This document shows positions 49,879 to 57,994 of a DNA stretch of 64,000 bases, piece after piece (position 1 is the first letter of the stretch; the number at the start of each line of letters is the position of its first letter). The position numbers were made by a program, and so were the translations under genes. The notes under the pieces are model-generated. The model was not told the DNA's origin. It saw nothing but the letters and a program-made list of their open reading frames with translations, and did not search any database. This stretch comes from Gemmiger formicilis. Its GTDB lineage: Bacteria; Bacillota; Clostridia; Oscillospirales; Ruminococcaceae. The DNA lies in assembly GCF_024462815.1 (NCBI RefSeq), contig NZ_JANGCG010000004.1, positions 121,576-185,575 of the forward strand, read 5' to 3'.

Positions 49879-51176
49879 CCGCTGAAATCATCTGTGTCGG
49901 CACCGAGCTGCTGTTGGGGGACATCGTCAACACCAACGCGCAGTTCCTGAGCCGTGAGCTGGCCGAGCTGGGCATCAGCGTGCTGCACCAGCACGTGATT
50001 GGCGATAACCCCGCCCGCCTGAAAGAGCTGGTGCTGCAGGCCAAAAGCCGCAGCGATTTGCTGGTGTTCTCCGGCGGCCTTGGCCCGACCGAGGACGATT
50101 TGACAAAGGAAACCGTGGCCGAGGCGTTCGGCGATACGCTGGCCTTTGACGAGGCGGAGTGGCAGAAAATCCTTGATTTTTTTGCCCGCACGAACCGCCG
50201 TCCGACCGAGAACAACCGCAAACAGGCCATGTGCCCGACCATCGGGCATAAGCTCATCAATGACCATGGCACCGCCCCCGGCGCCTGGTTTGAGGACAAG
50301 AACGGCCACTGCGCCGCGCTGATGCCCGGCGTGCCGCGGGAGATGAAGGCCATGTGGGCCGAGCAGGTGCGCCCGATTCTGCAGGCGCGCCAGAACTGCA
50401 CGATTCACAGCCGCACCCTGCGTGTGCTGGGCGGCGAGAGCGCGATTGCCAGCAAGGTAGCCCCGCTGTTTGAGGCCGTCAACCCCACCGCCGCCATCTA
50501 CTGCAAGACCGGCGAGTGTGAAATCCGCGTGACGGCCCGCGAGGCCACCGCGCAGCAGGCGGAGGACGCCTGCAACGCCCGCATTGCGGAATTTAAAGAG
50601 ATACTGGGCGCAGCCGCCTATGACGTGGACGTGCCCGCGCTGGAATACACGGTTGTGCGCGTCCTGCGTGAGCACGGCCTGCACGCCGCCACGGCGGAAA
50701 GCTGTACCGGCGGTATGATTGCCGAGCGCCTGACGAACGTGCCCGGCTCCAGCGAGGTGTTCGGCTTTGGCTTTGTCACCTACGCCGAGGCCGCCAAGCA
50801 GCAGCTGCTGGGCGTGGATGCCGCCGTGATTGAACGGTACAACGTAGTATCCGGCCCGGTGGCCGCGGCTATGGCGTTCGGCGCGGCGAAAGCGTCCGGC
50901 GCAGAGCTGGCCGTGGGCATCACCGGGCTGGCAGGCCCCGGCGGGGCGCTGCCCGGCAAGCCGGTGGGCACGGTCTATCTGGCCGGTGCCGACACCCGCA
51001 CCAATCAGGGTTACCTGATGCGGCTGACGCTGGGCGGCTATCAGGACCGCGCCATCATCCGCACCCGCGCCACGCTCTACGCGCTGGATATGCTCCGTCG
51101 CATGGCGCTGGGTCTGGACGTGCCGGACAGCGTGAAGTTCACGCCCGCCACCCCGGACGCAGATTTGAATATTTAA
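49875..51176 (+). CDS. cinA: CinA-family protein (competence/damage-inducible; PncC-type C-terminal domain)
   Basis: The 433-residue protein has an N-terminal molybdopterin-binding-like domain (1-165: EIICVGTELLLGDIVNTNAQ, LVFSGGLGPTEDDLTKE, MPGVPREMKAMW), a middle region of about 90 residues (SRTLRVLGGESAIASKV onward) and a C-terminal nicotinamide-nucleotide amidase domain (about 265-420) with catalytic ATAESCTGGMIAERL, PGSSEVFGFGFVTYAEAAK and GITGLAGPGG. It recycles NMN or hydrolyses ADP-ribose. It lies 27 bases before the SpoIID-type gene, whose N-terminus resembles its second half. Confidence 0.95.
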   Translation: MTAEIICVGTELLLGDIVNTNAQFLSRELAELGISVLHQHVIGDNPARLKELVLQAKSRSDLLVFSGGLGPTEDDLTKETVAEAFGDTLAFDEAEWQKILDFFARTNRRPTENNRKQAMCPTIGHKLINDHGTAPGAWFEDKNGHCAALMPGVPREMKAMWAEQVRPILQARQNCTIHSRTLRVLGGESAIASKVAPLFEAVNPTAAIYCKTGECEIRVTAREATAQQAEDACNARIAEFKEILGAAAYDVDVPALEYTVVRVLREHGLHAATAESCTGGMIAERLTNVPGSSEVFGFGFVTYAEAAKQQLLGVDAAVIERYNVVSGPVAAAMAFGAAKASGAELAVGITGLAGPGGALPGKPVGTVYLAGADTRTNQGYLMRLTLGGYQDRAIIRTRATLYALDMLRRMALGLDVPDSVKFTPATPDADLNI

Positions 51177-51203
51177 GACTCCAATCAACAGAAAGGCTCC
51201 ACT

Positions 51204-54200
51204 ATGGTCAACACTCAACTGAAAATCCTGCGTGTTTTCGGGCCTACCGGCGCGGAAGTCTCCGCCGTACTGCGCACCATCCGGGACGATGGCTGCCCCG
51301 GTCTGCGCCTGCTGGAACGCGACGGCGAATTTGCCATCTGCGTGCAGGTCAGCGCCCCCAACCGCGCTATGGCGGAGCAATACTGTGACAAATGGGCCGC
51401 ACGGCTGCGCGCCAAATTTGGCGATGACGTCTTTGCCGAGGGCGAAACCAGTCTGGCACAGGCCACGCTGGACGCCATGCTGGAAAAACGCAAGCTGCTG
51501 GTGGCTGTGGACGAAACCACGGGCCGCCTGCTGGGCACGCTTTTGCAGCCGCTGCCCCACAGCGAGGCCGTCTTTGACTTTGGCACCGAGAGCTACGCCG
51601 ACCCGCAGAAGGCGCGCCGCATCACAATTCCCGAGCAGCTGCTCAAGCGCTTCCCCGGGGATGTGGTGCAGGCCGCGGCGGGCCGTGCGCTGGCCGCTTT
51701 GCAGGTGACCGGCGCGGACTACGCCGCCGCCTATATGCCCGCCAGCGTGGGGCAGTGCCCCTTTGTGCTGATGTGCGACCGCCGCGGCGCGGTGGCCTGC
51801 GCCCTGCCGCCCGATATGAACGATGTTTTCATCGGCAACCAGATTCTGGATCTGCTGCGCCGCCGCCTGTTTGGTTTGCAGCTGACGGATTCCTGCATCA
51901 CCTTCCGTCCGGGGCATGACCGGCCGCTGCTGGTTGTGTCGGAGGCAGGCCGGAGCCGCGGCAACACGGTGCGGTTCTCGCTGCGCCGCCGCACGCCCCC
52001 CACGCGGGACGCCGACCACACGGCGGATTTTGAGCCGATGCTCGACTTTGACGCCCCGAAGCCGGTGGCACCGCCCCCCGCACAGGATGCGCCAGAGCCC
52101 CGGCACCGCACGCTGCGCCGCCACGAGGCCGCCCCCACGCCGCCGCCCGCCGCGCCGGAAGTCTCCGAGCCGACCGGGGTTATCCGCTTTGAGAGTGAGG
52201 TGGACGCCGCCCCGGCAGAGCCCGCCGCGCCCGACCCGCTGGACATTCAGACCGCCGGGCCCGAGGCCGCGCACCATGCCCGCATCCGCCGCGCACGGCC
52301 CATGACGGCCCCGCCCGCCGAAATGCCGGTGCAGCCCGCGCCCGGGGCGGACGCCGCCCCGGCACGCTCGGTGCTGGATAACGATATTCCTGACTTCTCT
52401 GCAGACCTTGACCCCGCCGCCATCGCCGCGGCACAGGCGGCGGACGATGCCGCCGAGGCCGCAGGGCACAGCGCCAGCGTGGAGGACTTTACCCGCGCCG
52501 CCACCCAGCTGTTTGACACGAGTGCGGTCGAGGAGGCCGCCCGCGAGAAAGAAAAGAAAAATCATCATAAGAACGAAGATGATGCGGACGATCTGCCGCC
52601 GCTGCCCACACGCCAGCCCGCACCCGGCAGCATCAAGAACCGCAGCCTTGAAATTATCGAAAAGAGCGAGGCCCGCCGCCGCCGCACCGTGACGATGATT
52701 CTGGTGGTCCTTGTGCTGGCCGCGCTGGTCGGCGCGGGGGCGCTGTGGGTGTTCTTCCGCAACGATCTGGGCGCACGCCCCGCCGCCAAGAGCTACGGCA
52801 CGGCGCTGTATGACAACACGGCGGAGAGCTATCTCGGCAAGGCGCTGAAAAAGCGCCCCGGTGTGGTGGCGTATTTGGGCTGGCCCGGCATGGACGGCAG
52901 CTTTGTCTATTCCGCCGACACGCCCACCCCGGAAACCGAGGAGAGCGCCGCGCCGCAGAGCTTTACCCGCTTTGCCACGCCCAGCGCGCTGGACGCCGCC
53001 GCCCCCGGCAACACCGTGCTGACCACCACCGACCCCGCGCTGGCCGCGCTGGCGCAGGAGGACGGCATCCGCCAGAACAGCGGCTTTACGCTCTACACGG
53101 CGGGCAAGACCTACCGCTTCAAGGTGCTGGCGGTCTACTACTATGACCCCGACGAGCAGGGTGAGGGTGCGTTTGATTTGTACGGCAGCACCGACCTTTC
53201 CAACTATTATGATTACCTGACCTTTGTGGCGGGGATTCAGGCCCGCACGCTGTACGATACCGGCGTAGACGTGGGCGACGAGGCCCGCTTCCTGACCATT
53301 GCCGGGGACAGCGGCGTGGACGGCGCACAGCTCTGTGTGACCGGCCGCCTGATTGAGGACGGTGAGGCCGCTGTGCTGAACACCGCGGCCATCACCGCGG
53401 CGGATGCCCCACTGCTGACCGCCGCCCAGTACATGAGCAAGGGCCAGCCGATGCCCTCGGTCAGCGAGCTGATGAAGGCCAGCGTGGATCGCTACGCCCA
53501 GCAGAGCGCCGCCACCCAGGCCGCCCACAAGAACGGCACCGGGGACAGCGCGGTGGATATGGACGAGCTGAACCAGCAGGTCAACGATATGCAGGCCCTA
53601 ACCGACAGCCTGCTGGCCAGCACCGATAAGCTGATGGCCGGCCTGACCGACATTGCGGGCTCGGCCAACGCGACCGAGACCGACCTGAACAAGGGCGCCG
53701 AGGGCTCCCTGCCGGAGCAGACCATTACGGTGGATCAGCTGACAAGCAGCACCGCCACGGCCACGCCTGCCCCCACACCCGAGCCCACAGCTGCCCCGGA
53801 AAGCAGCGACAGCAGCGCGGACAGCGCTGTTGAAACGCCCGCGCCCACCGAGGCCCCGCAGCCCGACAACAACGCCGGGTCGAGCGCCGCAGGGGAGACC
53901 ATCAACGTGACGATGAACGGCACCGCGCAGTCGATGGACCTTGTGCGCTGCCTTGCGATGGTGGCGCAGAACGAGCTGGGCCCCAACGCGCCCGCCGAGG
54001 CCTACAAGGCCCAGTGCGTGGCCACCCACTGCTGGATTCTGAGCCAGTCGGGCTATCCGTCCGTGCTGGGCGCAGAGCCGGGCGCTGCCGCACTGGCCGC
54101 CGCGCAGGAGGTTGCCCATGTGCTGGTGACCTACAATGGGCAGGTCTGCTTCACGCCGTACTTTGCCTCCGCCAGCACCGGCACGGCCTCCTCGGCCGAT

Positions 54201-54704
54201 GTCTGGGGCGGCGAACGCGCCTGGCTGCAGGCGGTGGACAGCCCCTATGACCAGAGCGTGGCCAGCAACTGGAACACCAACGGCAACTCCAGCGGCACAG
54301 CCCGCTTTGCACGCGCCACGCTGGAAAGCCGTATCCGCGACAAGCTGGGTGTGGATTTGTCCGGCGTGGACCCTAACAGCTGGTTTACCATCAAGAGCGC
54401 CAACCAGTACGGCTGGGTGGCCAAGATTCAGGTTGGCCCGGACGGCAACAGCGAGACGGTCAGCGGCCGCTGGTTCCGCGAGAACCTGCTGGCCCGCCAG
54501 AGCGTGGACGGTCGAAGCCTGCGCAGCCAGTGCTTTACGGTCAGCTACAACGCCGATTTGGATTGCTTTATCTTTGATGTGTACGGCTACGGCCACGGCT
54601 GCGGCATGAGCCAGTGGGGTGCCATCGGCTACGCCCGCAACGGCTGGGGGTATCAGGATATTTTGACCCATTACTTTACCGGGACAACGATTACGACCTA
54701 TTAA
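51204..54704 (+). CDS. CinA-like / pseudo-sortase / SpoIID fusion protein of the envelope
   Basis: 1166 residues. Residues 1-95 match the CinA middle region (LKILRVFGPTGAEVSAVL; EFAICVQVSA); 96-230 match the CinA amidase domain, with AVDETTGRLL in place of AESCTGG, then SEAVFDFGTESYADPQK. A disordered acidic/proline region runs to about 490, then basic RRRR and a membrane helix (about 497-517). Residues 540-720 read as a class B sortase: GVVAYLGWPGMDGSF, TLYDTGVDVGDEARFLTI. The YGHN histidine, TLSTC cysteine and following arginine are all replaced (TTTD, TIAGD, GAQL). After a Thr/Pro linker, residues 900-1166 are SpoIID: AQNELGPNAPAEAYKAQCVA keeps the catalytic Glu; STGTASSADVWGG and YGYGHGCGMSQWGA follow. 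SpoIID domains lyse naked glycan strands. The first two modules look dead as enzymes. Part of the desulfurase-thiI-cinA unit. Confidence 0.88.
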   Translation: MVNTQLKILRVFGPTGAEVSAVLRTIRDDGCPGLRLLERDGEFAICVQVSAPNRAMAEQYCDKWAARLRAKFGDDVFAEGETSLAQATLDAMLEKRKLLVAVDETTGRLLGTLLQPLPHSEAVFDFGTESYADPQKARRITIPEQLLKRFPGDVVQAAAGRALAALQVTGADYAAAYMPASVGQCPFVLMCDRRGAVACALPPDMNDVFIGNQILDLLRRRLFGLQLTDSCITFRPGHDRPLLVVSEAGRSRGNTVRFSLRRRTPPTRDADHTADFEPMLDFDAPKPVAPPPAQDAPEPRHRTLRRHEAAPTPPPAAPEVSEPTGVIRFESEVDAAPAEPAAPDPLDIQTAGPEAAHHARIRRARPMTAPPAEMPVQPAPGADAAPARSVLDNDIPDFSADLDPAAIAAAQAADDAAEAAGHSASVEDFTRAATQLFDTSAVEEAAREKEKKNHHKNEDDADDLPPLPTRQPAPGSIKNRSLEIIEKSEARRRRTVTMILVVLVLAALVGAGALWVFFRNDLGARPAAKSYGTALYDNTAESYLGKALKKRPGVVAYLGWPGMDGSFVYSADTPTPETEESAAPQSFTRFATPSALDAAAPGNTVLTTTDPALAALAQEDGIRQNSGFTLYTAGKTYRFKVLAVYYYDPDEQGEGAFDLYGSTDLSNYYDYLTFVAGIQARTLYDTGVDVGDEARFLTIAGDSGVDGAQLCVTGRLIEDGEAAVLNTAAITAADAPLLTAAQYMSKGQPMPSVSELMKASVDRYAQQSAATQAAHKNGTGDSAVDMDELNQQVNDMQALTDSLLASTDKLMAGLTDIAGSANATETDLNKGAEGSLPEQTITVDQLTSSTATATPAPTPEPTAAPESSDSSADSAVETPAPTEAPQPDNNAGSSAAGETINVTMNGTAQSMDLVRCLAMVAQNELGPNAPAEAYKAQCVATHCWILSQSGYPSVLGAEPGAAALAAAQEVAHVLVTYNGQVCFTPYFASASTGTASSADVWGGERAWLQAVDSPYDQSVASNWNTNGNSSGTARFARATLESRIRDKLGVDLSGVDPNSWFTIKSANQYGWVAKIQVGPDGNSETVSGRWFRENLLARQSVDGRSLRSQCFTVSYNADLDCFIFDVYGYGHGCGMSQWGAIGYARNGWGYQDILTHYFTGTTITTY

Positions 54705-54712
54705 ATACAACA

Positions 54713-54751
54713 AACACGCAGACGGTTTTAGCAACCGCCTGCGTGTTTTTT
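54713..54751 (+). terminator. Terminator of the SpoIID-type gene
   Basis: AACACGCAGACGGTT (54713-54727) pairs, with one mismatch, with AACCGCCTGCGTGTT, followed by a T-run. Confidence 0.9.
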
Positions 54752-54794
54752 GGTTGTGGGGGGGAGAAAAAAATAGGGAGCCTACGGGAAACCT

Positions 54795-54958
54795 GCGGGC
54801 GGCATATATGCCGCCCCTACGGATGCGAACCGGGAACGGCATATTATGGCGCGCTTTCGGCGGGGTGAGGTCACCCCGCCCTACGCATAACCCAAAATCA
54901 TTGCGCAGTAGGGGAGGGGCTCTGCTCCGCCCGGAGGGGGTACCCGCGGGGGAAGCTT
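54795..54958. repeat. Cluster of three GTAGGGG-type palindromes
   Basis: Copies at 54795-54820 (core GCATATATGC, ending CCGCCCCTAC), 54861-54884 (GGGGTGAGGTCACCCC, ending CCCTAC), and 54908-54933 (GTAGGGG start, core GGGGCTCTGCTCC). No gene is present. Confidence 0.85.
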
Positions 54959-55435
54959 TTATAGCGGCAGCTCCCGCCCATCCAGCACTGCCCTCTGCAA
55001 AACATCCCCGGCGTAGGTCAGCTCCAGATGGAAAAACGGCGCGTTTTCGGCCAGAAGGCGGAAGAAAATCTTGTCCCCCTGCCAGATGGGCAGCGCCTGC
55101 ACGGCGGCCTTATCCACCCATTCCAAACAGCCCTCGTCACACTCCGTCATAGTGCCGGAAAAATCGGTGCAGGTGTACAGGTGCATCCGTTCGGCGGGCC
55201 ATGGTTCACAATAAAAATCAACGATGCCGCGATATTCCGGCGCGTGCATTGTCAGGCCGGTCTCCTCGCGCACCTCCCGCATAACGCAGGCCAGCGCGTC
55301 CTCGCCGGGCTCAAATTTGCCGCCTACGCCCACCCATTTGTCATGGTTGACGTCATTTTTCTTTTTCACGCGGTGCAGCATCAGGTAGGCACCGTCCTTT
55401 TCCAGATAGCAAAGCGTGGTCTGCAATAAGTCCAT
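54959..55435 (-). CDS. Nudix hydrolase, 8-oxo-dGTP diphosphatase-like
   Basis: The 158-residue MutT-type protein has the complete Nudix box GGKFEPGEDALACVMREVREETGL. The start LQTTLCYLEKDGAYLMLHR and DKWVGVGGKFEPGE are typical of Firmicute 8-oxo-dGTPases that clean the nucleotide pool. GAGG lies before ATG 55435. It is divergent from the SpoVT-type gene across 70 bases. Confidence 0.92.
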   Translation of the reverse strand: MDLLQTTLCYLEKDGAYLMLHRVKKKNDVNHDKWVGVGGKFEPGEDALACVMREVREETGLTMHAPEYRGIVDFYCEPWPAERMHLYTCTDFSGTMTECDEGCLEWVDKAAVQALPIWQGDKIFFRLLAENAPFFHLELTYAGDVLQRAVLDGRELPL

Positions 55436-55505
55436 ACCAAAAACCTCTTACATATTTATATGCGTTCCCGCAGATACTACCATAAAAAACCAGGAGGTAG
55501 CAGCG

Positions 55506-56039
55506 ATGAGAGCAACCGGAATTGTGCGCCGCATTGATGAGCTGGGCCGGGTGGTCATCCCGAAGGAAATCAGGCGCACCCAGCGGATAAAATACGGCGA
55601 TTCTTTGGAAATTTTTACCGACAAAAACGGTGAGGTGGTCTTTAAAAAGTATTCGCCGCTGGCAGAGTTGGGCGAGCCCGCCGCGCTTTACGCCGATGTG
55701 CTGGCCCGGCGACTGCAATGCGCCGTGCTGGTCTGCGACCGGGAGCGCGTTGTGGCGGCGGCCGGTGCGGGGCGGACCGGGCTGCAGGGGCTTGCGCTGC
55801 CGCCCGCGGTGGAGGCTCTGCTGGCCCGGCGCAAGCTGTACACCGCCCCGGCTGCCGGGCCACGCCTGCCGCTGGGGGAGAGGCACACGCTGCTTTGCGC
55901 TGCGCCGATACTGGCCCGCGGCGATATGGAGGGCGGCGTGCTGCTGCCCGGCACGGCGCGTGACCCGCTGCCCGATGCCGAGACCGTACAGGCCGCCGCA
56001 ATCGCCGCAGAGTTTCTGGCGCGCTGGATGGAGGAGTGA
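55506..56039 (+). CDS. SpoVT-type AbrB-family regulator
   Basis: The 177-residue protein has an AbrB swapped-hairpin DNA-binding domain (1-50: MRATGIVRRIDELGRVVIPKEIRR) and a C-terminal GAF-like half, as in SpoVT, the forespore regulator. The second half is alanine- and leucine-rich and less conserved. AGGAGG lies 9 bases before ATG 55506. Its presence suggests a sporulating or recently sporulating lineage. Ends near a GC-rich stretch without a clear terminator. Confidence 0.88.
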   Translation: MRATGIVRRIDELGRVVIPKEIRRTQRIKYGDSLEIFTDKNGEVVFKKYSPLAELGEPAALYADVLARRLQCAVLVCDRERVVAAAGAGRTGLQGLALPPAVEALLARRKLYTAPAAGPRLPLGERHTLLCAAPILARGDMEGGVLLPGTARDPLPDAETVQAAAIAAEFLARWMEE

Positions 56040-56179
56040 CGAAGGCCGCTGCCCCTGCCGCGCAGCCCGCCTGCACCGGGGCGGCGGGGGCGGGGCGCGG
56101 CCCCTACATATATAATAGGTAAAGTGCTGCATGGGATTGTGACGAAACTGTTAAACTTACAAAAAATTCGGAAAAACTC

Positions 56180-56207
56180 TTGACAGTTTGCAAAACGGGA
56201 TTATAAT
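56180..56207 (+). promoter_or_regulatory. Promoter of the hrcA heat-shock operon
   Basis: TTGACA (56180-56185), 16 bases, TATAAT (56202-56207). The CIRCE operator starts 4 bases later. Confidence 0.9.
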
Positions 56208-56211
56208 AAAC

Positions 56212-56238
56212 TTAGCACTCAGAGATAAAGAGTGCTAA
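56212..56238 (+). promoter_or_regulatory. CIRCE operator (HrcA binding site)
   Basis: A perfect TTAGCACTC, 9 bases, GAGTGCTAA. This is the consensus HrcA operator. It overlaps the transcription start, so HrcA should repress its own operon. Confidence 0.97.
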
Positions 56239-56276
56239 ACAAACCCAAAACAAGCAATCCAAAGGAGATGAGCAGC

Positions 56277-57290
56277 ATGGCGATGGATGCCCGCAAGCAG
56301 CGGATACTGGAAGCCATTGTTGCCCTGTACGCCAACGGCGGCGAACCGGTCGGTTCGGGCCTGCTGGCAAATTACTTTGACATGGCACTGTCCAGCGCGA
56401 CACTGCGCAACGAGATGGCCGCCCTTACCAAGCTGGGCCTGCTGGAGCAGCCCCACACCAGCGCGGGCCGCGTGCCCAGCGCGCAGGGCTACCGCTACTA
56501 CCTCGACCATCTGATTGACGCGCCGAAAATCTGCGCCCTGCCGGAGGAGGATCGCCATCACATTGACGACCTCTTTGCAGGCATGGACGCCGAGCCGGAA
56601 AAGCTCGTGCCCGCTGCAACGCGCAGTCTGGCTGATTTGACCGGCTGCGCCGCCGCCGCCACCACGCCGCAGGCCCCGGATCTCTGCATCGCCCACTTTG
56701 AGGTGGTGCAGGTGGGCCGGTACTCCGCCGCGGTGCTGGCCGTTACCAGCGCGGGCGGCGTGCGTACCCGCGTGGCCCGCGTGGACACCGGCCTGACCCG
56801 GGATGACGCCGCCAATCTGGCGCAGCTGCTCAACCGCGGGCTCACGTTTGTGGCCCCGCAGGACCTGACCCCGATGCTGCTGGCCAGCATGGTGCTGGCG
56901 GCAGGCGAGCGTCTGGCCCCGGTGGTGCTGGCCGCGCAGGCGCTGGTCACCACCGGCCCGCAGGCCTGTCTGGAGGGCGCGCAGTATCTGGCAAAGATGC
57001 CGGACGTGCGCCAGAATCTGGGCACGCTGTTGGAGATTTTCTCTGACAATGAGGCCGCGACCGAGCTGATTCGCCCGGAAGGCAACAGGATTACCGCCAC
57101 CTTGGGCTGTGACCTTGACCCCGCAATGCCGGGTGCCTGCATCGTCAGCAAGCGGTACCTTGCGGGCGGCGGGCTGACAGGCTCGGTAGCCATCATCGGC
57201 TCCACCCGCATGGAATACCAGCGCCTGCTGCCGATTCTGGACTACTTTGCCGCCAAGCTGGGGCAGAGCATGGCCGGGCAGGGCCAATAA
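56277..57290 (+). CDS. hrcA: Heat-inducible transcription repressor HrcA
   Basis: The 337-residue repressor has an N-terminal winged helix (RKQRILEAIVALYANGGEPVGSG; SSATLRNEMAALTKLGLLEQPHTSAGRVPSAQGYR), a GAF-like core and a dimerisation segment. ATG 56277 was chosen: AAGGAG (56262-56267) is 9 bases upstream, whereas ATG 56268 abuts it and the longer frame begins inside CIRCE. It is autoregulated through the operator just upstream and is first in hrcA-grpE-dnaK-dnaJ. Confidence 0.96.
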   Translation: MAMDARKQRILEAIVALYANGGEPVGSGLLANYFDMALSSATLRNEMAALTKLGLLEQPHTSAGRVPSAQGYRYYLDHLIDAPKICALPEEDRHHIDDLFAGMDAEPEKLVPAATRSLADLTGCAAAATTPQAPDLCIAHFEVVQVGRYSAAVLAVTSAGGVRTRVARVDTGLTRDDAANLAQLLNRGLTFVAPQDLTPMLLASMVLAAGERLAPVVLAAQALVTTGPQACLEGAQYLAKMPDVRQNLGTLLEIFSDNEAATELIRPEGNRITATLGCDLDPAMPGACIVSKRYLAGGGLTGSVAIIGSTRMEYQRLLPILDYFAAKLGQSMAGQGQ

Positions 57291-57311
57291 AGAAAGAAGG
57301 AGAGACCCGCA

Positions 57312-57914
57312 ATGAGCCACGAAGAAGAAACCAAGCAGACCACTGCACAGGAAGCGGAACAGGCAAAGGCACCGGAAGCCGCTGCACAGGAGACCCCCGC
57401 GCCCGAAAAGGCCGCGGAAAAGCCGGAGGGCAAGCATATGGGCAAGCACCATCATGAGACCGCGGCTTTGCAGGCCAAGCTGGAGGCGGAGGAAAAGAAG
57501 AGCGCCGAGCTGAAGGATCAGCTGCTGCGCACCGCCGCCGAGTATGATAACTACCGCAAGCGCAGCCAGCGCGAGGCTGACCAGAAGTTCAACGATGGCG
57601 TTTCCCACGCCGTGACCCAGATTCTGGGCATTCTGGACACGCTGGATATGGCCGCAAATGCCGCCTGCGCCGACGAGAACTACAAGAAGGGCGTTGTGAT
57701 GACGCTGGACAAGGCCGCAAAGGCCCTGGAAGTGCTGAACATCACCGAGATTGAGGCCCTGAACAAGCCCTTTGACCCCAACTTCATGAACGCCGTCCAG
57801 CAGGTTCCCGCCGCCGAAGGGCAGGAAAGCGGCAGCGTGGTGCAGGTTTTCCAGAAGGGCTACAAAATCGGCGACAAAATCATCCGCCATGCGATGGTTG
57901 TTGTTGCAGAGTAA
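57312..57914 (+). CDS. grpE: Nucleotide-exchange factor GrpE
   Basis: The 200-residue co-chaperone replaces ADP on DnaK. The first 60 residues are a charged, alanine- and glutamate-rich tail with a histidine patch, then the long coiled coil (AALQAKLEAEEKKSAELKD) and the beta-domain with VVQVFQKGYKIGDKIIRHAMVVV. It lies 21 bases after hrcA with GAAGGAGAG-type RBS. Confidence 0.96.
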   Translation: MSHEEETKQTTAQEAEQAKAPEAAAQETPAPEKAAEKPEGKHMGKHHHETAALQAKLEAEEKKSAELKDQLLRTAAEYDNYRKRSQREADQKFNDGVSHAVTQILGILDTLDMAANAACADENYKKGVVMTLDKAAKALEVLNITEIEALNKPFDPNFMNAVQQVPAAEGQESGSVVQVFQKGYKIGDKIIRHAMVVVAE

Positions 57915-57994
57915 GGCAAACCGGATTGCAAAATCCGTTTTCATATAAATTGACATTACCACATTCAAAGCAAATTTGAAGGGAGTTTTATAGT

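Noticed and set aside
49506..53528. A 1340-codon open frame on the minus strand
   Set aside because: It is antisense to cinA and the SpoIID fusion. The translation is a His/Gly/Arg-rich shadow with no domain.
54795..54958. A short CRISPR-like array
   Set aside because: The units are palindromes with different cores and no constant spacer length, so they belong to the GTAGGGG repeat family.
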